From Bog-159 sp049516155 (GTDB lineage: Bacteria > Acidobacteriota > Terriglobia > Bryobacterales > Bryobacteraceae), in the NCBI GenBank assembly GCA_049516155.1, contig JBEKTJ010000001.1, forward strand, positions 1 to 64,000: DNA of 64,000 nucleotides. Reading direction: 5' to 3'. Of this stretch, positions 1 to 9,573 are shown one piece after another. Below the pieces are notes generated by a model. The model had not been told where the DNA came from. It saw only the letters and a program-made list of their open reading frames with translations, and did not search any database. The position numbers and the translations under genes are program-made. Position 1 is the stretch's first letter, and each line of letters opens with the position of its first letter.

Positions 1-1944
1 TGGCCGGATGCGCGATCGGTGGCGGCCAGCGAGACGCACATCTTCCGCGCCAACCTGATCAACGAGTTGCGTTTCGGTTACATGGAGACGCGCGAAATAC
101 AGCAGGTGCCCGGTGTCAATGAAGACGCGCAATTCGGCATCACCGGCGCTCCCGATTATCCGGAAGTTCACGGTTTGCCGACTTTCGCCATCAGCGGCCT
201 GAACACGCTGGGGACCACCGGTCCCGGCACGCTGCCCCTGGGCGCCACCGGGTCGGGTAACCTGCCGCTCAACAAACAGGGCAAGAACCAGCAGTTTTTC
301 GATAACCTCTCGTGGGTGAAAGGGCGTCATACTTTGAAGTTCGGGGTGGACGTCGAACAAGTGATGCTGTATGGGTATGTCACTCTTTCCGCGCGTCCTG
401 CTTTCACTTTCACAGGTGTCTTTACCCAGAATCCACAGAGTCGCTCCGGCACCGGATCGGCGTTCGCCGACTTCCTGCTTGGGGAAGTGAATCAGCTTAC
501 CGAGTCCACTCGGCCCAGGAACTGGGAAAAGCAACACACCGCGGAAGGTTACGTTCAAGACGACTGGAAAGTCAGCCCCAAGCTGACCGTGAACCTGGGC
601 CTGCGTTACGAGTTGGCAATGCCCTGGTACGAAATCCATAACGACTATTCCGATTTCATTCTCCAGCCTGGGCCTGCCTACGGCTTGCTGGTGACGGCGC
701 CGGACGCCAGCCAGTACGGCTTAAGAAACTCGTTTGCCACACCGGACACCAAGAACTTCGCGCCGCGCGCCGGAGTGGCTTATCAACTGACTCCTAAGAC
801 GGTGATTCGCAGCGGATTCGGCGTATTCTACGGACGCACGGATGAGAACCTGGGCATCTCCAGCCGGCCCACCAACAATCCGCCGTATTTCCTGCGCTCG
901 ATCGACACCAGCGACCAGATTCACACGCTGATGACGCTCCAGGGAGGCATACCGCCGAATCTTTTGAATCCGAACGACGTGATTAACTCGAATGTGAACT
1001 CGTGGCCCGTCTATATGCCCCTGCCCTACACGTTCGAGTGGAATCTCAATATTCAACAGCAATTGGGAGCTGGATTTACAGCCCAAATCGGTTATGTGGG
1101 TTCCAGTTCGCACAACTTGTACGTAGACCCGAACTTCAATCAGCCCCAGCCCGGCCCCGGCTCTATAACCTCCCGCGAGCAATTCCCGGCTTATAGCCAG
1201 ATTTTGGCCTACCTGCCGCTAGATCGGTCGAACTACAATTCGCTGATCGCCCAGGTCGAGCGGCGTTTCCGCAGCGGTTTCAGTTTCCTGGGTGCGTATA
1301 CTTGGAGCCACTCGCTCGATTATGGCGGCCAGGTTTCCGACAGCGTCGAGTATGGGCCGCAGAATCCATTCAACTGGACGTCGAACTATGGCAATTCCAA
1401 CTTCGACGTGCGCCAGCGCGTATCGGCGAGCTACATATACGAATTGCCATTCGGGCGCGGCAAAGCGCTGGCCAACCAGCCGGGCGTTGCGCGCGCGATC
1501 CTGGGCGGTTGGCAGCTCTCCGGTGTGACATCGTTTCAGACCGGACTGCCGTTCACGCCCATTCTAAGTTTCGATCCGACGAATACGGGCACGACTGCGC
1601 ATCCCAATGTGGTTTCGGGCAAAGCGCTATATCCCGTCAATCAAGGGCCGTCCGATTGGTTCAATGGCTCGGCCTTTGTCGCTCCCGCCGCCTACATTTA
1701 TGGAAATGCCGGGCGCAATATCATCCGCGGCCCTGGTTCGTTCAACAGCGACGTGGGACTGCTGCGCTCCGGTACGATCAAGGAAAGGTACAACCTGCAG
1801 TTCAGCGCGCAGGCCTTCAACGTGTTCAACACGCCGCAATTCGGCCTGCCGAACAATACGATCGGCGTATCCACAACCGGTGTGATTACCACCGTGGTCA
1901 CACCCGAGCGGCAGTTGCAGCTTGGCCTGCATTTCCAGTTCTGA
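1..1944 (+). CDS. Oar-like TonB-dependent receptor, C-terminal part (5' partial)
   Basis: The reading frame is open from the first base, so the start lies outside the window; about 647 residues of the C-terminal outer-membrane barrel remain. Typical barrel-strand text is visible, such as GRHTLKFGVD, EGYVQDDWKVS, TVNLGLRYE and QAFNVFNTPQFG, and the protein ends in an aromatic residue (LGLHFQF), as barrels inserted by the BAM machinery do. This is the large Oar/carboxypeptidase-regulatory-domain receptor family that is greatly expanded in Acidobacteriota and is thought to take up oligosaccharides or other large solutes with TonB energy. The N-terminal plug and regulatory domain cannot be judged. 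It lies 14 bp upstream of the sulfatase-like gene on the same strand, so the two are probably co-transcribed. Confidence 0.9.
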   Translation, partial: WPDARSVAASETHIFRANLINELRFGYMETREIQQVPGVNEDAQFGITGAPDYPEVHGLPTFAISGLNTLGTTGPGTLPLGATGSGNLPLNKQGKNQQFFDNLSWVKGRHTLKFGVDVEQVMLYGYVTLSARPAFTFTGVFTQNPQSRSGTGSAFADFLLGEVNQLTESTRPRNWEKQHTAEGYVQDDWKVSPKLTVNLGLRYELAMPWYEIHNDYSDFILQPGPAYGLLVTAPDASQYGLRNSFATPDTKNFAPRAGVAYQLTPKTVIRSGFGVFYGRTDENLGISSRPTNNPPYFLRSIDTSDQIHTLMTLQGGIPPNLLNPNDVINSNVNSWPVYMPLPYTFEWNLNIQQQLGAGFTAQIGYVGSSSHNLYVDPNFNQPQPGPGSITSREQFPAYSQILAYLPLDRSNYNSLIAQVERRFRSGFSFLGAYTWSHSLDYGGQVSDSVEYGPQNPFNWTSNYGNSNFDVRQRVSASYIYELPFGRGKALANQPGVARAILGGWQLSGVTSFQTGLPFTPILSFDPTNTGTTAHPNVVSGKALYPVNQGPSDWFNGSAFVAPAAYIYGNAGRNIIRGPGSFNSDVGLLRSGTIKERYNLQFSAQAFNVFNTPQFGLPNNTIGVSTTGVITTVVTPERQLQLGLHFQF

Positions 1945-1958
1945 CACGAAAGACCGCG

Positions 1959-3509
1959 ATGAGCAACACTACACGACGCGGTTTACTGAAAAGCGCAGGA
2001 GCGTTGGCCGGTCTCGCGGGACTTCCCGCCGGGGCCGGCGCCGCTCCGCAGGCCGCCACTGGCGCAGGCTCCCACTGGGAGCGGCCGCCCAAGCAGCAGG
2101 GTAACAACCTGAATGTCATCCTGCTGGTTTCGGATACGTTTCGCGCGGATAACTTGGCGGCCTATGGCAGCCAGTGGGTGGAATGCCCCAACCTGAACCG
2201 TTTTGCGGAGCAGGCGGTGGTCTTCGAAGATGCCTATCCGGAGGGAATGCCGACGATTCCCATCCGTCGCCAGTTGTATACGGGTCGGCGCATTGTCCCG
2301 ACCTACTACTATTACCAGCACGAATCGGTGCAATTGCCCGGATGGCATCAGCTTTACAACGAAGATGTGACTTTGGCCGAAGTGCTCACCGAGGCGGGTT
2401 ATGCCACCGCGCTCATCGCCGATCTGCCGCATCTGCAAAAGCCTGGCCGCAACTTTCATCGGGGATACCGTTACTTCGAGTGGGTGCGCGGCCAGGAGAT
2501 CGACTACTATGCCTTGGCGCCCCGCAACGAGCCGGATTTTTCACTTTTGTATCCGGCCGACTATCTGAACCAGCCGCAATTGAACAAGCAGTTCGCCAGC
2601 GGCCAGGCATTTCACGCGTTTCTGAATCAGTACACCGCGAATCGCAAACGCTGGCTGAAAGAAGGCGACTCCATCGCGGAGCAGACCGGGCGCAAGGCGG
2701 TTGCCTGGCTGAAGGAGTATCATGGCGAAGGCCCCTTCTTCCTGCACGTCGAGGCTTTCGATCCGCACGAGCCCTGGGATCCGCCAAAGCAGTTTCTGGA
2801 GAAGTATCTGAAGGATCCGGGCACGCATAGCTGGCCCGAGCCCCCTTACAGCGATGCGCAAGTGCCGCCCGAAGGCGTCCAGCGGCTGCGCGCCAATTAC
2901 GCTGGCGAAGCTTCGAATGTGGATTTCTGGTTCGGCAAGGTTTTGGACACGGCGGCGGAACTGGGGCTTCTGGAAAATACGGTAGTCGTCTTCATGTCCG
3001 ACCATGGTGCGCTGCTGGGCGAACAGGGCCAGTGGGTGAAAGGGCCGGAGAGGCTGCGCAAGCAAGTGACGCACGTTCCGGTACTGGTGCGCGTGCCCGG
3101 GAGTGCGTTAGGCGGCAAGAGGGTCCCGGGTTTCGTGCAGACTCCGGACATAATGCCTACCATTCTGGGCAGGCTGGATTTGAAGTCGCCCGATCGAGTG
3201 ACTGGCCACGATCTGTGGCCTTATGTCACCGGCCATCGCTCCAACGAGCGCGAACACGTAGTGCAGGCATACGGGTGGATCGCGGCTGTGCGCACGCCTG
3301 AATGGAACTATTCAGCCATCTGGAACAAGGAAAAATACGAAGGCAAGTACCCGCCGCAACTTTACGACCGCAAGAAGGACCCCGAGGAACTGCACAGCAT
3401 CGCAGACCAGCATCCAGCGGTAGTGCAAGAACTGCAAACCAAACTGGAGCGGTACATCGCTTCAGGTTGGGGAATTACCAATGGCAGTTTCAATGAAAAG
3501 GCCGGTTAG
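1959..3509 (+). CDS. Sulfatase-like hydrolase (alkaline phosphatase superfamily), Tat-exported, Thr at nucleophile position
   Basis: 516 residues from ATG 1959. The N-terminus has a twin-arginine signal (TTRRGLLKSAG followed by an Ala/Gly-rich stretch), predicting export of a folded metalloenzyme. The metal-binding start SDTFRADNLAAYG, the segment EAFDPHEPWDPP and the C-terminal SDHGALLGEQGQW fit the sulfatase fold. The sulfatase signature C/S-x-P-x-R-x-x-L-x-T-G-R reads T-I-P-I-R-R-Q-L-Y-T-G-R, so the residue normally converted to formylglycine is Thr, and the usual GEHG reads GEQG. It is therefore unlikely to be a classical sulfatase. Thr is the nucleophile in related phosphodiesterases and phosphotransferases of the superfamily, so such an activity, or an inactive binder, are the alternatives. 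The frame is open upstream to about 1302 inside the receptor gene, but the Tat signal fixes the start. Confidence 0.85.
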   Translation: MSNTTRRGLLKSAGALAGLAGLPAGAGAAPQAATGAGSHWERPPKQQGNNLNVILLVSDTFRADNLAAYGSQWVECPNLNRFAEQAVVFEDAYPEGMPTIPIRRQLYTGRRIVPTYYYYQHESVQLPGWHQLYNEDVTLAEVLTEAGYATALIADLPHLQKPGRNFHRGYRYFEWVRGQEIDYYALAPRNEPDFSLLYPADYLNQPQLNKQFASGQAFHAFLNQYTANRKRWLKEGDSIAEQTGRKAVAWLKEYHGEGPFFLHVEAFDPHEPWDPPKQFLEKYLKDPGTHSWPEPPYSDAQVPPEGVQRLRANYAGEASNVDFWFGKVLDTAAELGLLENTVVVFMSDHGALLGEQGQWVKGPERLRKQVTHVPVLVRVPGSALGGKRVPGFVQTPDIMPTILGRLDLKSPDRVTGHDLWPYVTGHRSNEREHVVQAYGWIAAVRTPEWNYSAIWNKEKYEGKYPPQLYDRKKDPEELHSIADQHPAVVQELQTKLERYIASGWGITNGSFNEKAG

Positions 3510-3534
3510 TCGATATCCAGCGCGGAGTGAAAGA

Positions 3535-6522
3535 ATGAAAGTGGATCGAGTAGTTGCATTGTTCTTGACGCTGGGAGCGGCATGCGCGGCGAACGCGCAG
3601 GTCACGGTGCGGATTCTGTTGGGAGTGGGCGATACGGAGTCCGTACGATGGGACGGAACCATCGCCGCGCAGGGCGCAAAGATCGCGTCGATCGCGCCCT
3701 GGCGCTTTGAGGGCGCCGACGCCATTGTAGGATCGACATGGCATTTGAATACGCACCCCATCCGGCTATTCAACGGCGGTACGCAAGTCTCTTCGCGGGG
3801 TGTTAGCAACGTGGTGGCCAATGGCTTGATCGTGGATGTGGCCGGCACGGGGACGAGCGGAGAACTTAAGATAACTACCGCGCAGGGCGATTTCACGGTA
3901 GCGCTGAGCGAGGTGGCTTATGGCAAGCCCACGCCTAAGTTGAATGGCCGCGTTTTAGTGGACCGCATCCCGCCGAGCACACAGCTTACAAAGACGCCGG
4001 ATGAGGAAGATTATCCTTCGGCGGCCGTGGGCAAGAATGGCGACGTTTGGATGGCCTACGTGGTATTCCACCACAACCCGGATCACAATAGCCTACGCGC
4101 GGCGCTCGAGACCACCCCCAAGGATTTTGCGAAATGGAAGAGCCCCACGGGCGGCGATCAGATTTTTGCGCGCAAGTATAGTGGCGGCGCATGGGGCAAG
4201 CCCATCGCGATCACGGCGCCCGGCGGCGACCTGTACCGCTCGGCCATCGCGGTGGATGGGCAAGGCCGGCCGTGGATCTTCTGGGCGCAGAACGTGAAAG
4301 CCGGCAGCGGGCGGGCGAATTTCGAAATCTTCGCGCGCGCGATCGAGAACGATACGCCCGGCGCCCCGGTGCAAATCTCAAACGATCCGGGTTCGGATAT
4401 CGATCCGGTGGCCGCTACGGATTCGAGCGGTAATGTTTGGGTCGCATGGCAGGGCTGGCGCAGCGGAAAGGCGGCGATCTTCGCGGCTTCGGAGAGCGGC
4501 AACAAGTTCAGCGCGCCGGCCGCGGTGTCGCAATCTACGGGCAACGAATGGAATCCGGCGATCGCCGCGGATAAGAGTGGGCGGATAACGGTGGCATGGG
4601 ATTCCTATCGCAACCAAAACTATGATGTCTATCTGCGCACGGCGGTGAACGGCGGCTGGGGCGCGGAGACGGCGGTAGCGGCGAGTGCGCGCTACGAAGC
4701 CTACCCCTCCATTGCTTACGACGGCGGCGGGCGATTGTGGGTGGCTTATGAGGAGGGCGGCAAGGGCTGGGGCAAGGACTTCGGCGCGTACAACACCAAC
4801 GGCGTGGCGGTGTATCAAGGCCGTGTGATTCGTTTGCGCGGGTTTGAGCCGGACGGACGCGCGGTGGAAACGGCCTCGAACCTAGGCGCGGTTTTGCCCG
4901 GCATGCCGAACATTCAGGTCGAGAAAGCGGGCGTACAAAACGACTTTCAGAAACTGGATCCGGATGCGAACAACTCCAAGACACGCGAGGCGGATCGGAG
5001 CGCGCGCAACATGCAGAACGCGCGGAACACGCTGCCGCGCCTGGCCGTGGATGAGTCCGGCCGCATCTGGCTGGCTTTTCGCAGCGCGCATCCGATCTGG
5101 TGGAGTATTCTGGGCACAGTCTGGACCGAGAGCGTGGTGTCTTACGACGGGAAGGCCTGGAGTAGTCCGATTTTCCTTAATCATTCGGACAACTTGCTGG
5201 ACAACAGGCCGGCGCTGGTATCGGCGCGCGCGGGCCAGTTGTTGGTGTTGGGATCGTCCGACAATCGGCGGCAGTTCTATTTGGGCGAGAACATCAGTTC
5301 CCCGCTGGGTATTGTGGCGAGTTCGAAGAATGACCCTTATAACAACGATTTATATGCTAACGAAATCGATCTTGGCGGCGCATCGCAGCCGCCGGCCTTG
5401 ACGGATGCCAAGCCGGTGGAAGCCGCGGGGCCACAGGTGGCGGACCGTACCGACCTTGGCCTGATAAGCCTGATTCGCGACTACAAGGTGAGCGGCCCGG
5501 ATTTGAAGATCGTGCGCGGCGAGTTTCACCGGCACAGCGAGATCTCGATGGATGGGGGTAACGACGGCACGATTCTGGATCAATACCGCTACATCCTGGA
5601 TGCGGGCGCGCTCGACTGGGTGGGTTGCTGCGACCACGACAATGGAGCGGGGCGCGAATACACCTGGTGGATCAGCCAGAAGCTGACGGATATCTTTTAC
5701 TCGCCGGGTAAGTTTGCGCCGATGTTCAGTTACGAGCGGAGCGTGAATTATCCGGAAGGGCATCGCAACGTGATCTTCGCGCAGCGCGGCGTGCGGACGT
5801 TGCCGCGGCTCCCGATCACCAAGGAGGACCAGAGCGGCCCCGCGCCGGACACGCTGATGCTGTACTCCTATTTGAAATACTTCCACGGCATCGCCGCGGC
5901 GCACACGAGCGCCACCGGAATGGGTACGGATTGGCGCAACAACGATCCGGTGGCCGAGCCCGTGGTCGAGATTTACCAGGGCGACCGGCAGAATTATGAA
6001 ATGCCGGATGCGCCGCGGTCGAGTTCGGAGAAGGACTCGATCGGCAACTGGCGTCCCAAGGGGTTTGTGAATCTGGCGCTGGCTAAGGGATATAAGTTGG
6101 GATTCGAAGCCAGTTCCGATCATATCTCCACGCACATGAGCTACTGCAATATTCTGGCGAAGGATCTGACGCGCGAAGCGTTGCTGGAAGGTTTTGAGAA
6201 GCGGCATGTCTACGGTTCGACGGACAATATCTTGGCCGATGTGCGCAGCGGGCCGAATCTGATGGGGGACGTGTTCTCGACCGCGGAGACGCCCAATCTT
6301 CACGTGAAACTGGAGGGCACATCCAAGTTCGCGAAGGTGGTGGTGGTCAAGGACAACGAATATGTGTATTCCACACAGCCGGATTCGGACAAAGTGGAAT
6401 TCTCGTGGCGGGATAATTCGCCGTCCAAGGGGAAGAGCAGTTATTACTACGTACGCGGCGAGCAGGACAACGGCGAGATCGTGTGGGTGTCGCCGATGTG
6501 GATCACTTATACGGGGAAGTAA
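3535..6522 (+). CDS. Secreted beta-propeller plus PHP-type metallohydrolase, paralogue 1
   Basis: ATG 3535 is preferred over ATG 3481 because it directly precedes a signal peptide (MKVDRVVALFLTLGAACAANAQ-type) and has a GGAGTGA ribosome site; this gives 995 residues, exactly the length of the next gene. Residues about 150-600 hold repeated propeller strands (WMAYVVF, VWVAWQGWRSG, RITVAWDSYRN, RLWVAYEEG). The C-terminal third resembles DUF3604/PHP phosphoesterases: GEFHRHSE, GCCDHDN, YERS, AAHTS and SSDHISTH supply the His/Asp/Glu metal ligands. Known family members are metal-dependent hydrolases, but the substrate is unknown. Position after a receptor and a sulfatase-like enzyme suggests periplasmic breakdown of an imported ester or glycan (inference). 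Confidence 0.8.
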   Translation: MKVDRVVALFLTLGAACAANAQVTVRILLGVGDTESVRWDGTIAAQGAKIASIAPWRFEGADAIVGSTWHLNTHPIRLFNGGTQVSSRGVSNVVANGLIVDVAGTGTSGELKITTAQGDFTVALSEVAYGKPTPKLNGRVLVDRIPPSTQLTKTPDEEDYPSAAVGKNGDVWMAYVVFHHNPDHNSLRAALETTPKDFAKWKSPTGGDQIFARKYSGGAWGKPIAITAPGGDLYRSAIAVDGQGRPWIFWAQNVKAGSGRANFEIFARAIENDTPGAPVQISNDPGSDIDPVAATDSSGNVWVAWQGWRSGKAAIFAASESGNKFSAPAAVSQSTGNEWNPAIAADKSGRITVAWDSYRNQNYDVYLRTAVNGGWGAETAVAASARYEAYPSIAYDGGGRLWVAYEEGGKGWGKDFGAYNTNGVAVYQGRVIRLRGFEPDGRAVETASNLGAVLPGMPNIQVEKAGVQNDFQKLDPDANNSKTREADRSARNMQNARNTLPRLAVDESGRIWLAFRSAHPIWWSILGTVWTESVVSYDGKAWSSPIFLNHSDNLLDNRPALVSARAGQLLVLGSSDNRRQFYLGENISSPLGIVASSKNDPYNNDLYANEIDLGGASQPPALTDAKPVEAAGPQVADRTDLGLISLIRDYKVSGPDLKIVRGEFHRHSEISMDGGNDGTILDQYRYILDAGALDWVGCCDHDNGAGREYTWWISQKLTDIFYSPGKFAPMFSYERSVNYPEGHRNVIFAQRGVRTLPRLPITKEDQSGPAPDTLMLYSYLKYFHGIAAAHTSATGMGTDWRNNDPVAEPVVEIYQGDRQNYEMPDAPRSSSEKDSIGNWRPKGFVNLALAKGYKLGFEASSDHISTHMSYCNILAKDLTREALLEGFEKRHVYGSTDNILADVRSGPNLMGDVFSTAETPNLHVKLEGTSKFAKVVVVKDNEYVYSTQPDSDKVEFSWRDNSPSKGKSSYYYVRGEQDNGEIVWVSPMWITYTGK

Positions 6523-6582
6523 AACACAAGAATTTGAGCCGCCGATAAACGCCGATAAGGCAAGACGAGAGCGAGGGTAACT

Positions 6583-9570
6583 ATGTCGGGACGTTGGTTG
6601 TTGGGCTTACTATTCGTTTCCAGTATTCCGGTTCGGGCGGATGTTGGCGTCCGTGTGCTGCTGGGTCTGATGGACCACACGGCCAAGAAGTGGGATGGTT
6701 CCGCTGCTGTCGATCGCGGCAAGATCACAAAGGTCGATCCGTGGCGATTCGGCAAGGACGACGAGATCGCGAGCGACGGCTCGTGGAAGGTTTCTACTGC
6801 GCCGGTCCTGTCGTTCCTGGCACTGGTCCAGCGGCAGACGCCGCCGGTCGGCCCCAACGGAGTCATTCTGTGGCTCAGTGGCGAGGACGAAAACAGCGAG
6901 ATCTCGATCAAGACCGTAGCAGGCTCTTTCAGCTTCAAGCTGGCGGACATGCCCTATGGAAAGTTTCATTACGCGCTCGAAGGCAACGCCGCCGTCGACC
7001 GCATCCCGCCGTCGTGGCGACTTACCGATTCTCCCGATGAACAGGACTATCCCGCGGCGGCGGTGACTCCCAACGGCGACATCTGGGTGGCTTATGTCGA
7101 GTTCAAGCACCACCCCGATCATGACAAGCTGCGCGCGCCATTCAAGGATCCGCCGAAGGATCTTTCGGAGCTATCGGCGCCTGCGAAGGGCGACCAGATT
7201 CTGGTGAAACGGTTCTCCGGGAACCGCTGGGAAGATCCCATTGCCATCACGCCTCCAGGCGGCGATCTCTACCGGCCGGCCATCGCGGTGGATGGGTCGG
7301 GAAGGCCGTGGGTGTTCTGGTCCGCCAACGAGCGGAGTAACCAAACCGCCAATTTCGAGCTTTGGGCGCGCGTGATTGAGAATGGCGCACCTGGCAAGAC
7401 CGTGCAGATTTCAAACGCGCCCGGGTCGGACGTATTTCCGGCGGTAGCAACCGATTCCGGCGGACGGGTGTGGGTAGCATGGCAGGGCTGGCGGAATGGC
7501 AAGGGCGTCATCTTCGCGGCCGCCCAGGACGGCGCCGGTTTCTCCGCGCCCGCGACGGTATCGAATTCGGCGGCCAACGAATGGAACCCGGCCATCGCCG
7601 CGGACTCATCCGGACAAGTGACTGTAGCTTGGGACTCATACCGCAACGGCAGCTATGACGTCTATGCGCGTACGGCGACTGGGCCGGGGCAATGGGGCGC
7701 GGAAATTCCGGTAGCCGCGACGCCGCTCTACGAAGCTTATCCTTCCATTGCCTATGACGCGCAAGGGCGGTTGTGGATCGCCTATGAAGTAGGTCCCGAC
7801 AACTGGGGCAAGGATTTCGGAGCGCATCGCAGCACGGGCGTGCCAGTATACGAGGCGCGCGGGGTTCGGCTGGTGGGGCTGGACCGCTCCGGAAATCTGT
7901 TTCGGCCGGCTGTCGAACCGGATGGCTCGTTACAAGGGCTGACCGATATCCGTGAAGACGGCGGCGGCCGGCAAGGCGATATCAAAGGATGGGAGCGATC
8001 CGACCCCGAACTGTTTACGCAGCGCGCCTCCAATGCGCACCCCTGGCCGGGCAGCAACCCGCGCAACAGCCTGCCACGCCTGACAGTGGACGCTTCCGGC
8101 AGAATCTGGCTGGCGTATCGCAGCATGCACCCGGCGGTCTGGACGCCCATCGGTACCTCGTGGTCCGAGTATGTGATCTCTTACGACGGTAAAGCCTGGA
8201 CTGGACCGGCCTACATTTTCCGCAGTGACAATGTGCTGGATAATCGGCCGGCCCTGGTCTCGCAACGCGGAGGCGAGTTAGTGGTGATCGGATCGTCGGA
8301 CTCGCGGCGGGAAATTGAGTTTCTGTTGAAGAAAGGCTGGGATCTGCGGAGCCTGCTGAGTTCCGCCATACCCGATCCTTACAACAACGATCTGTATGCG
8401 AGTGTGTTGAACCTGCCACCCGCCCCCGCGCCAGTGCCAAGCCGGGAAGTTGGCCCGCCGCCCAGTCCGGCTGTGGTGACGGATTCGGACGCGGAGCGCG
8501 CCGCCACGGCCGGAGTTCGCGGGTACAGCGTCAACGGCCCGGACGGTACGCTGAAGATAGTCCGCGGCGAGTTCCACCGTCATAGTGAAATCTCCATGGA
8601 CGGCGGGTTGGACGGTACCCTGATCGATCAGTGGCGCTACATTCTGGATGCCGCTGCGCTCGACTGGGTGGGATGCTGCGACCACGATAACGGCGGCGGA
8701 CGCGAATACAGTTGGTGGACCACGCAGAAGCTGACCGATGTCTTTTACGCGCCGGGCAAATTCGCGCCGCTGTTCGCCTACGAACGAAGCGTTTCGTATC
8801 CGGAAGGGCATCGCAACGTGCTGTTCGCCGAGCGCGGTATCCGGCCGCTTCCGCGGCTTCCCAAAATGGATGATAACTCCACGGGACATGCCCCAGACAC
8901 GCTGCTGTTCTACGATTACCTGAGAAAGTTCAAGGGCCTGACGGCCTCGCATACGAGCGCGACCGATATGGGCACGGACTGGCGCGACAACGATCCGGAA
9001 GCCGAGCCGGTGGTTGAAATCTACCAGGGCATGCGGCAGAATTATGAAATGCCCGACGCACCGCGGTCCAACTCCGCGACTGATTCCATCGGCGGATGGC
9101 GGCCCAAAGGATTCGTCAATCTGGCCTTGGAGAAAGGCTACAAGCTCGGGTTTGAGGCCAGCTCCGATCACATTTCGACGCATCAAAGCTATGCGAATGC
9201 GCTGGCTGCAAACGACACGCGCGAGGCAGTAATGGATGCGCTGCGCAAGCGCCACGTCTACGCTTCGACCGAACAGATCGTGGCGGACGTTCGCAGCGGG
9301 CCGTATATGATGGGCGATATTTTCTCCACGGCCGAGCCGCCCAGCTTGCACGTCAAGCTGGCGGGGTCCAACAAGTTTTCCAAAGTGGTGATCGTGAAAG
9401 ACAACGAGTACGTTTATTCCACCGAGCCCGGTACGGACAAGGTCGAATTCTCTTGGCGCGACAATGCGCCGTCAAAGGGCAAGACCAGCTATTACTACGT
9501 CCGGGGCGAGCAGGATAACGGCGAATTAGTGTGGGTGTCCCCGATGTGGATCACTTACACGGGAAAATAG
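6583..9570 (+). CDS. Secreted beta-propeller plus PHP-type metallohydrolase, paralogue 2
   Basis: 995 residues, colinear with the preceding gene and very similar throughout, especially in the PHP-like domain (EFHRHSEISMDGG, GCCDHDNGGGREY, YERS, SHTSATDMGTDW, SSDHISTH) and in an almost identical C-terminal 60 residues. The N-terminus is a signal peptide (MSGRWLLGLLFVSSIPVRA). A GAGGG ribosome site lies 5 bases before ATG 6583. All presumed metal ligands are kept in both copies, so both are likely active; the divergence lies mainly in the propeller, suggesting different ligands. A 60-bp spacer separates it from paralogue 1, and only 3 bp separate its stop from the next gene, so one long operon is plausible. 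Confidence 0.8.
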   Translation: MSGRWLLGLLFVSSIPVRADVGVRVLLGLMDHTAKKWDGSAAVDRGKITKVDPWRFGKDDEIASDGSWKVSTAPVLSFLALVQRQTPPVGPNGVILWLSGEDENSEISIKTVAGSFSFKLADMPYGKFHYALEGNAAVDRIPPSWRLTDSPDEQDYPAAAVTPNGDIWVAYVEFKHHPDHDKLRAPFKDPPKDLSELSAPAKGDQILVKRFSGNRWEDPIAITPPGGDLYRPAIAVDGSGRPWVFWSANERSNQTANFELWARVIENGAPGKTVQISNAPGSDVFPAVATDSGGRVWVAWQGWRNGKGVIFAAAQDGAGFSAPATVSNSAANEWNPAIAADSSGQVTVAWDSYRNGSYDVYARTATGPGQWGAEIPVAATPLYEAYPSIAYDAQGRLWIAYEVGPDNWGKDFGAHRSTGVPVYEARGVRLVGLDRSGNLFRPAVEPDGSLQGLTDIREDGGGRQGDIKGWERSDPELFTQRASNAHPWPGSNPRNSLPRLTVDASGRIWLAYRSMHPAVWTPIGTSWSEYVISYDGKAWTGPAYIFRSDNVLDNRPALVSQRGGELVVIGSSDSRREIEFLLKKGWDLRSLLSSAIPDPYNNDLYASVLNLPPAPAPVPSREVGPPPSPAVVTDSDAERAATAGVRGYSVNGPDGTLKIVRGEFHRHSEISMDGGLDGTLIDQWRYILDAAALDWVGCCDHDNGGGREYSWWTTQKLTDVFYAPGKFAPLFAYERSVSYPEGHRNVLFAERGIRPLPRLPKMDDNSTGHAPDTLLFYDYLRKFKGLTASHTSATDMGTDWRDNDPEAEPVVEIYQGMRQNYEMPDAPRSNSATDSIGGWRPKGFVNLALEKGYKLGFEASSDHISTHQSYANALAANDTREAVMDALRKRHVYASTEQIVADVRSGPYMMGDIFSTAEPPSLHVKLAGSNKFSKVVIVKDNEYVYSTEPGTDKVEFSWRDNAPSKGKTSYYYVRGEQDNGELVWVSPMWITYTGK

Positions 9571-9573
9571 CGC

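Noticed and set aside
1302..1958. Upstream extension of the sulfatase-like frame
   Set aside because: Overlaps the receptor's C-terminal barrel codons out of frame; the Tat signal at 1959 marks the true start.
8278..9351. Antisense open frame (357 codons) inside propeller-PHP paralogue 2
   Set aside because: Same-phase antisense shadow also seen in paralogue 1 (5350-6303), Arg/His-rich, no domain; explained by GC bias in the sense genes.
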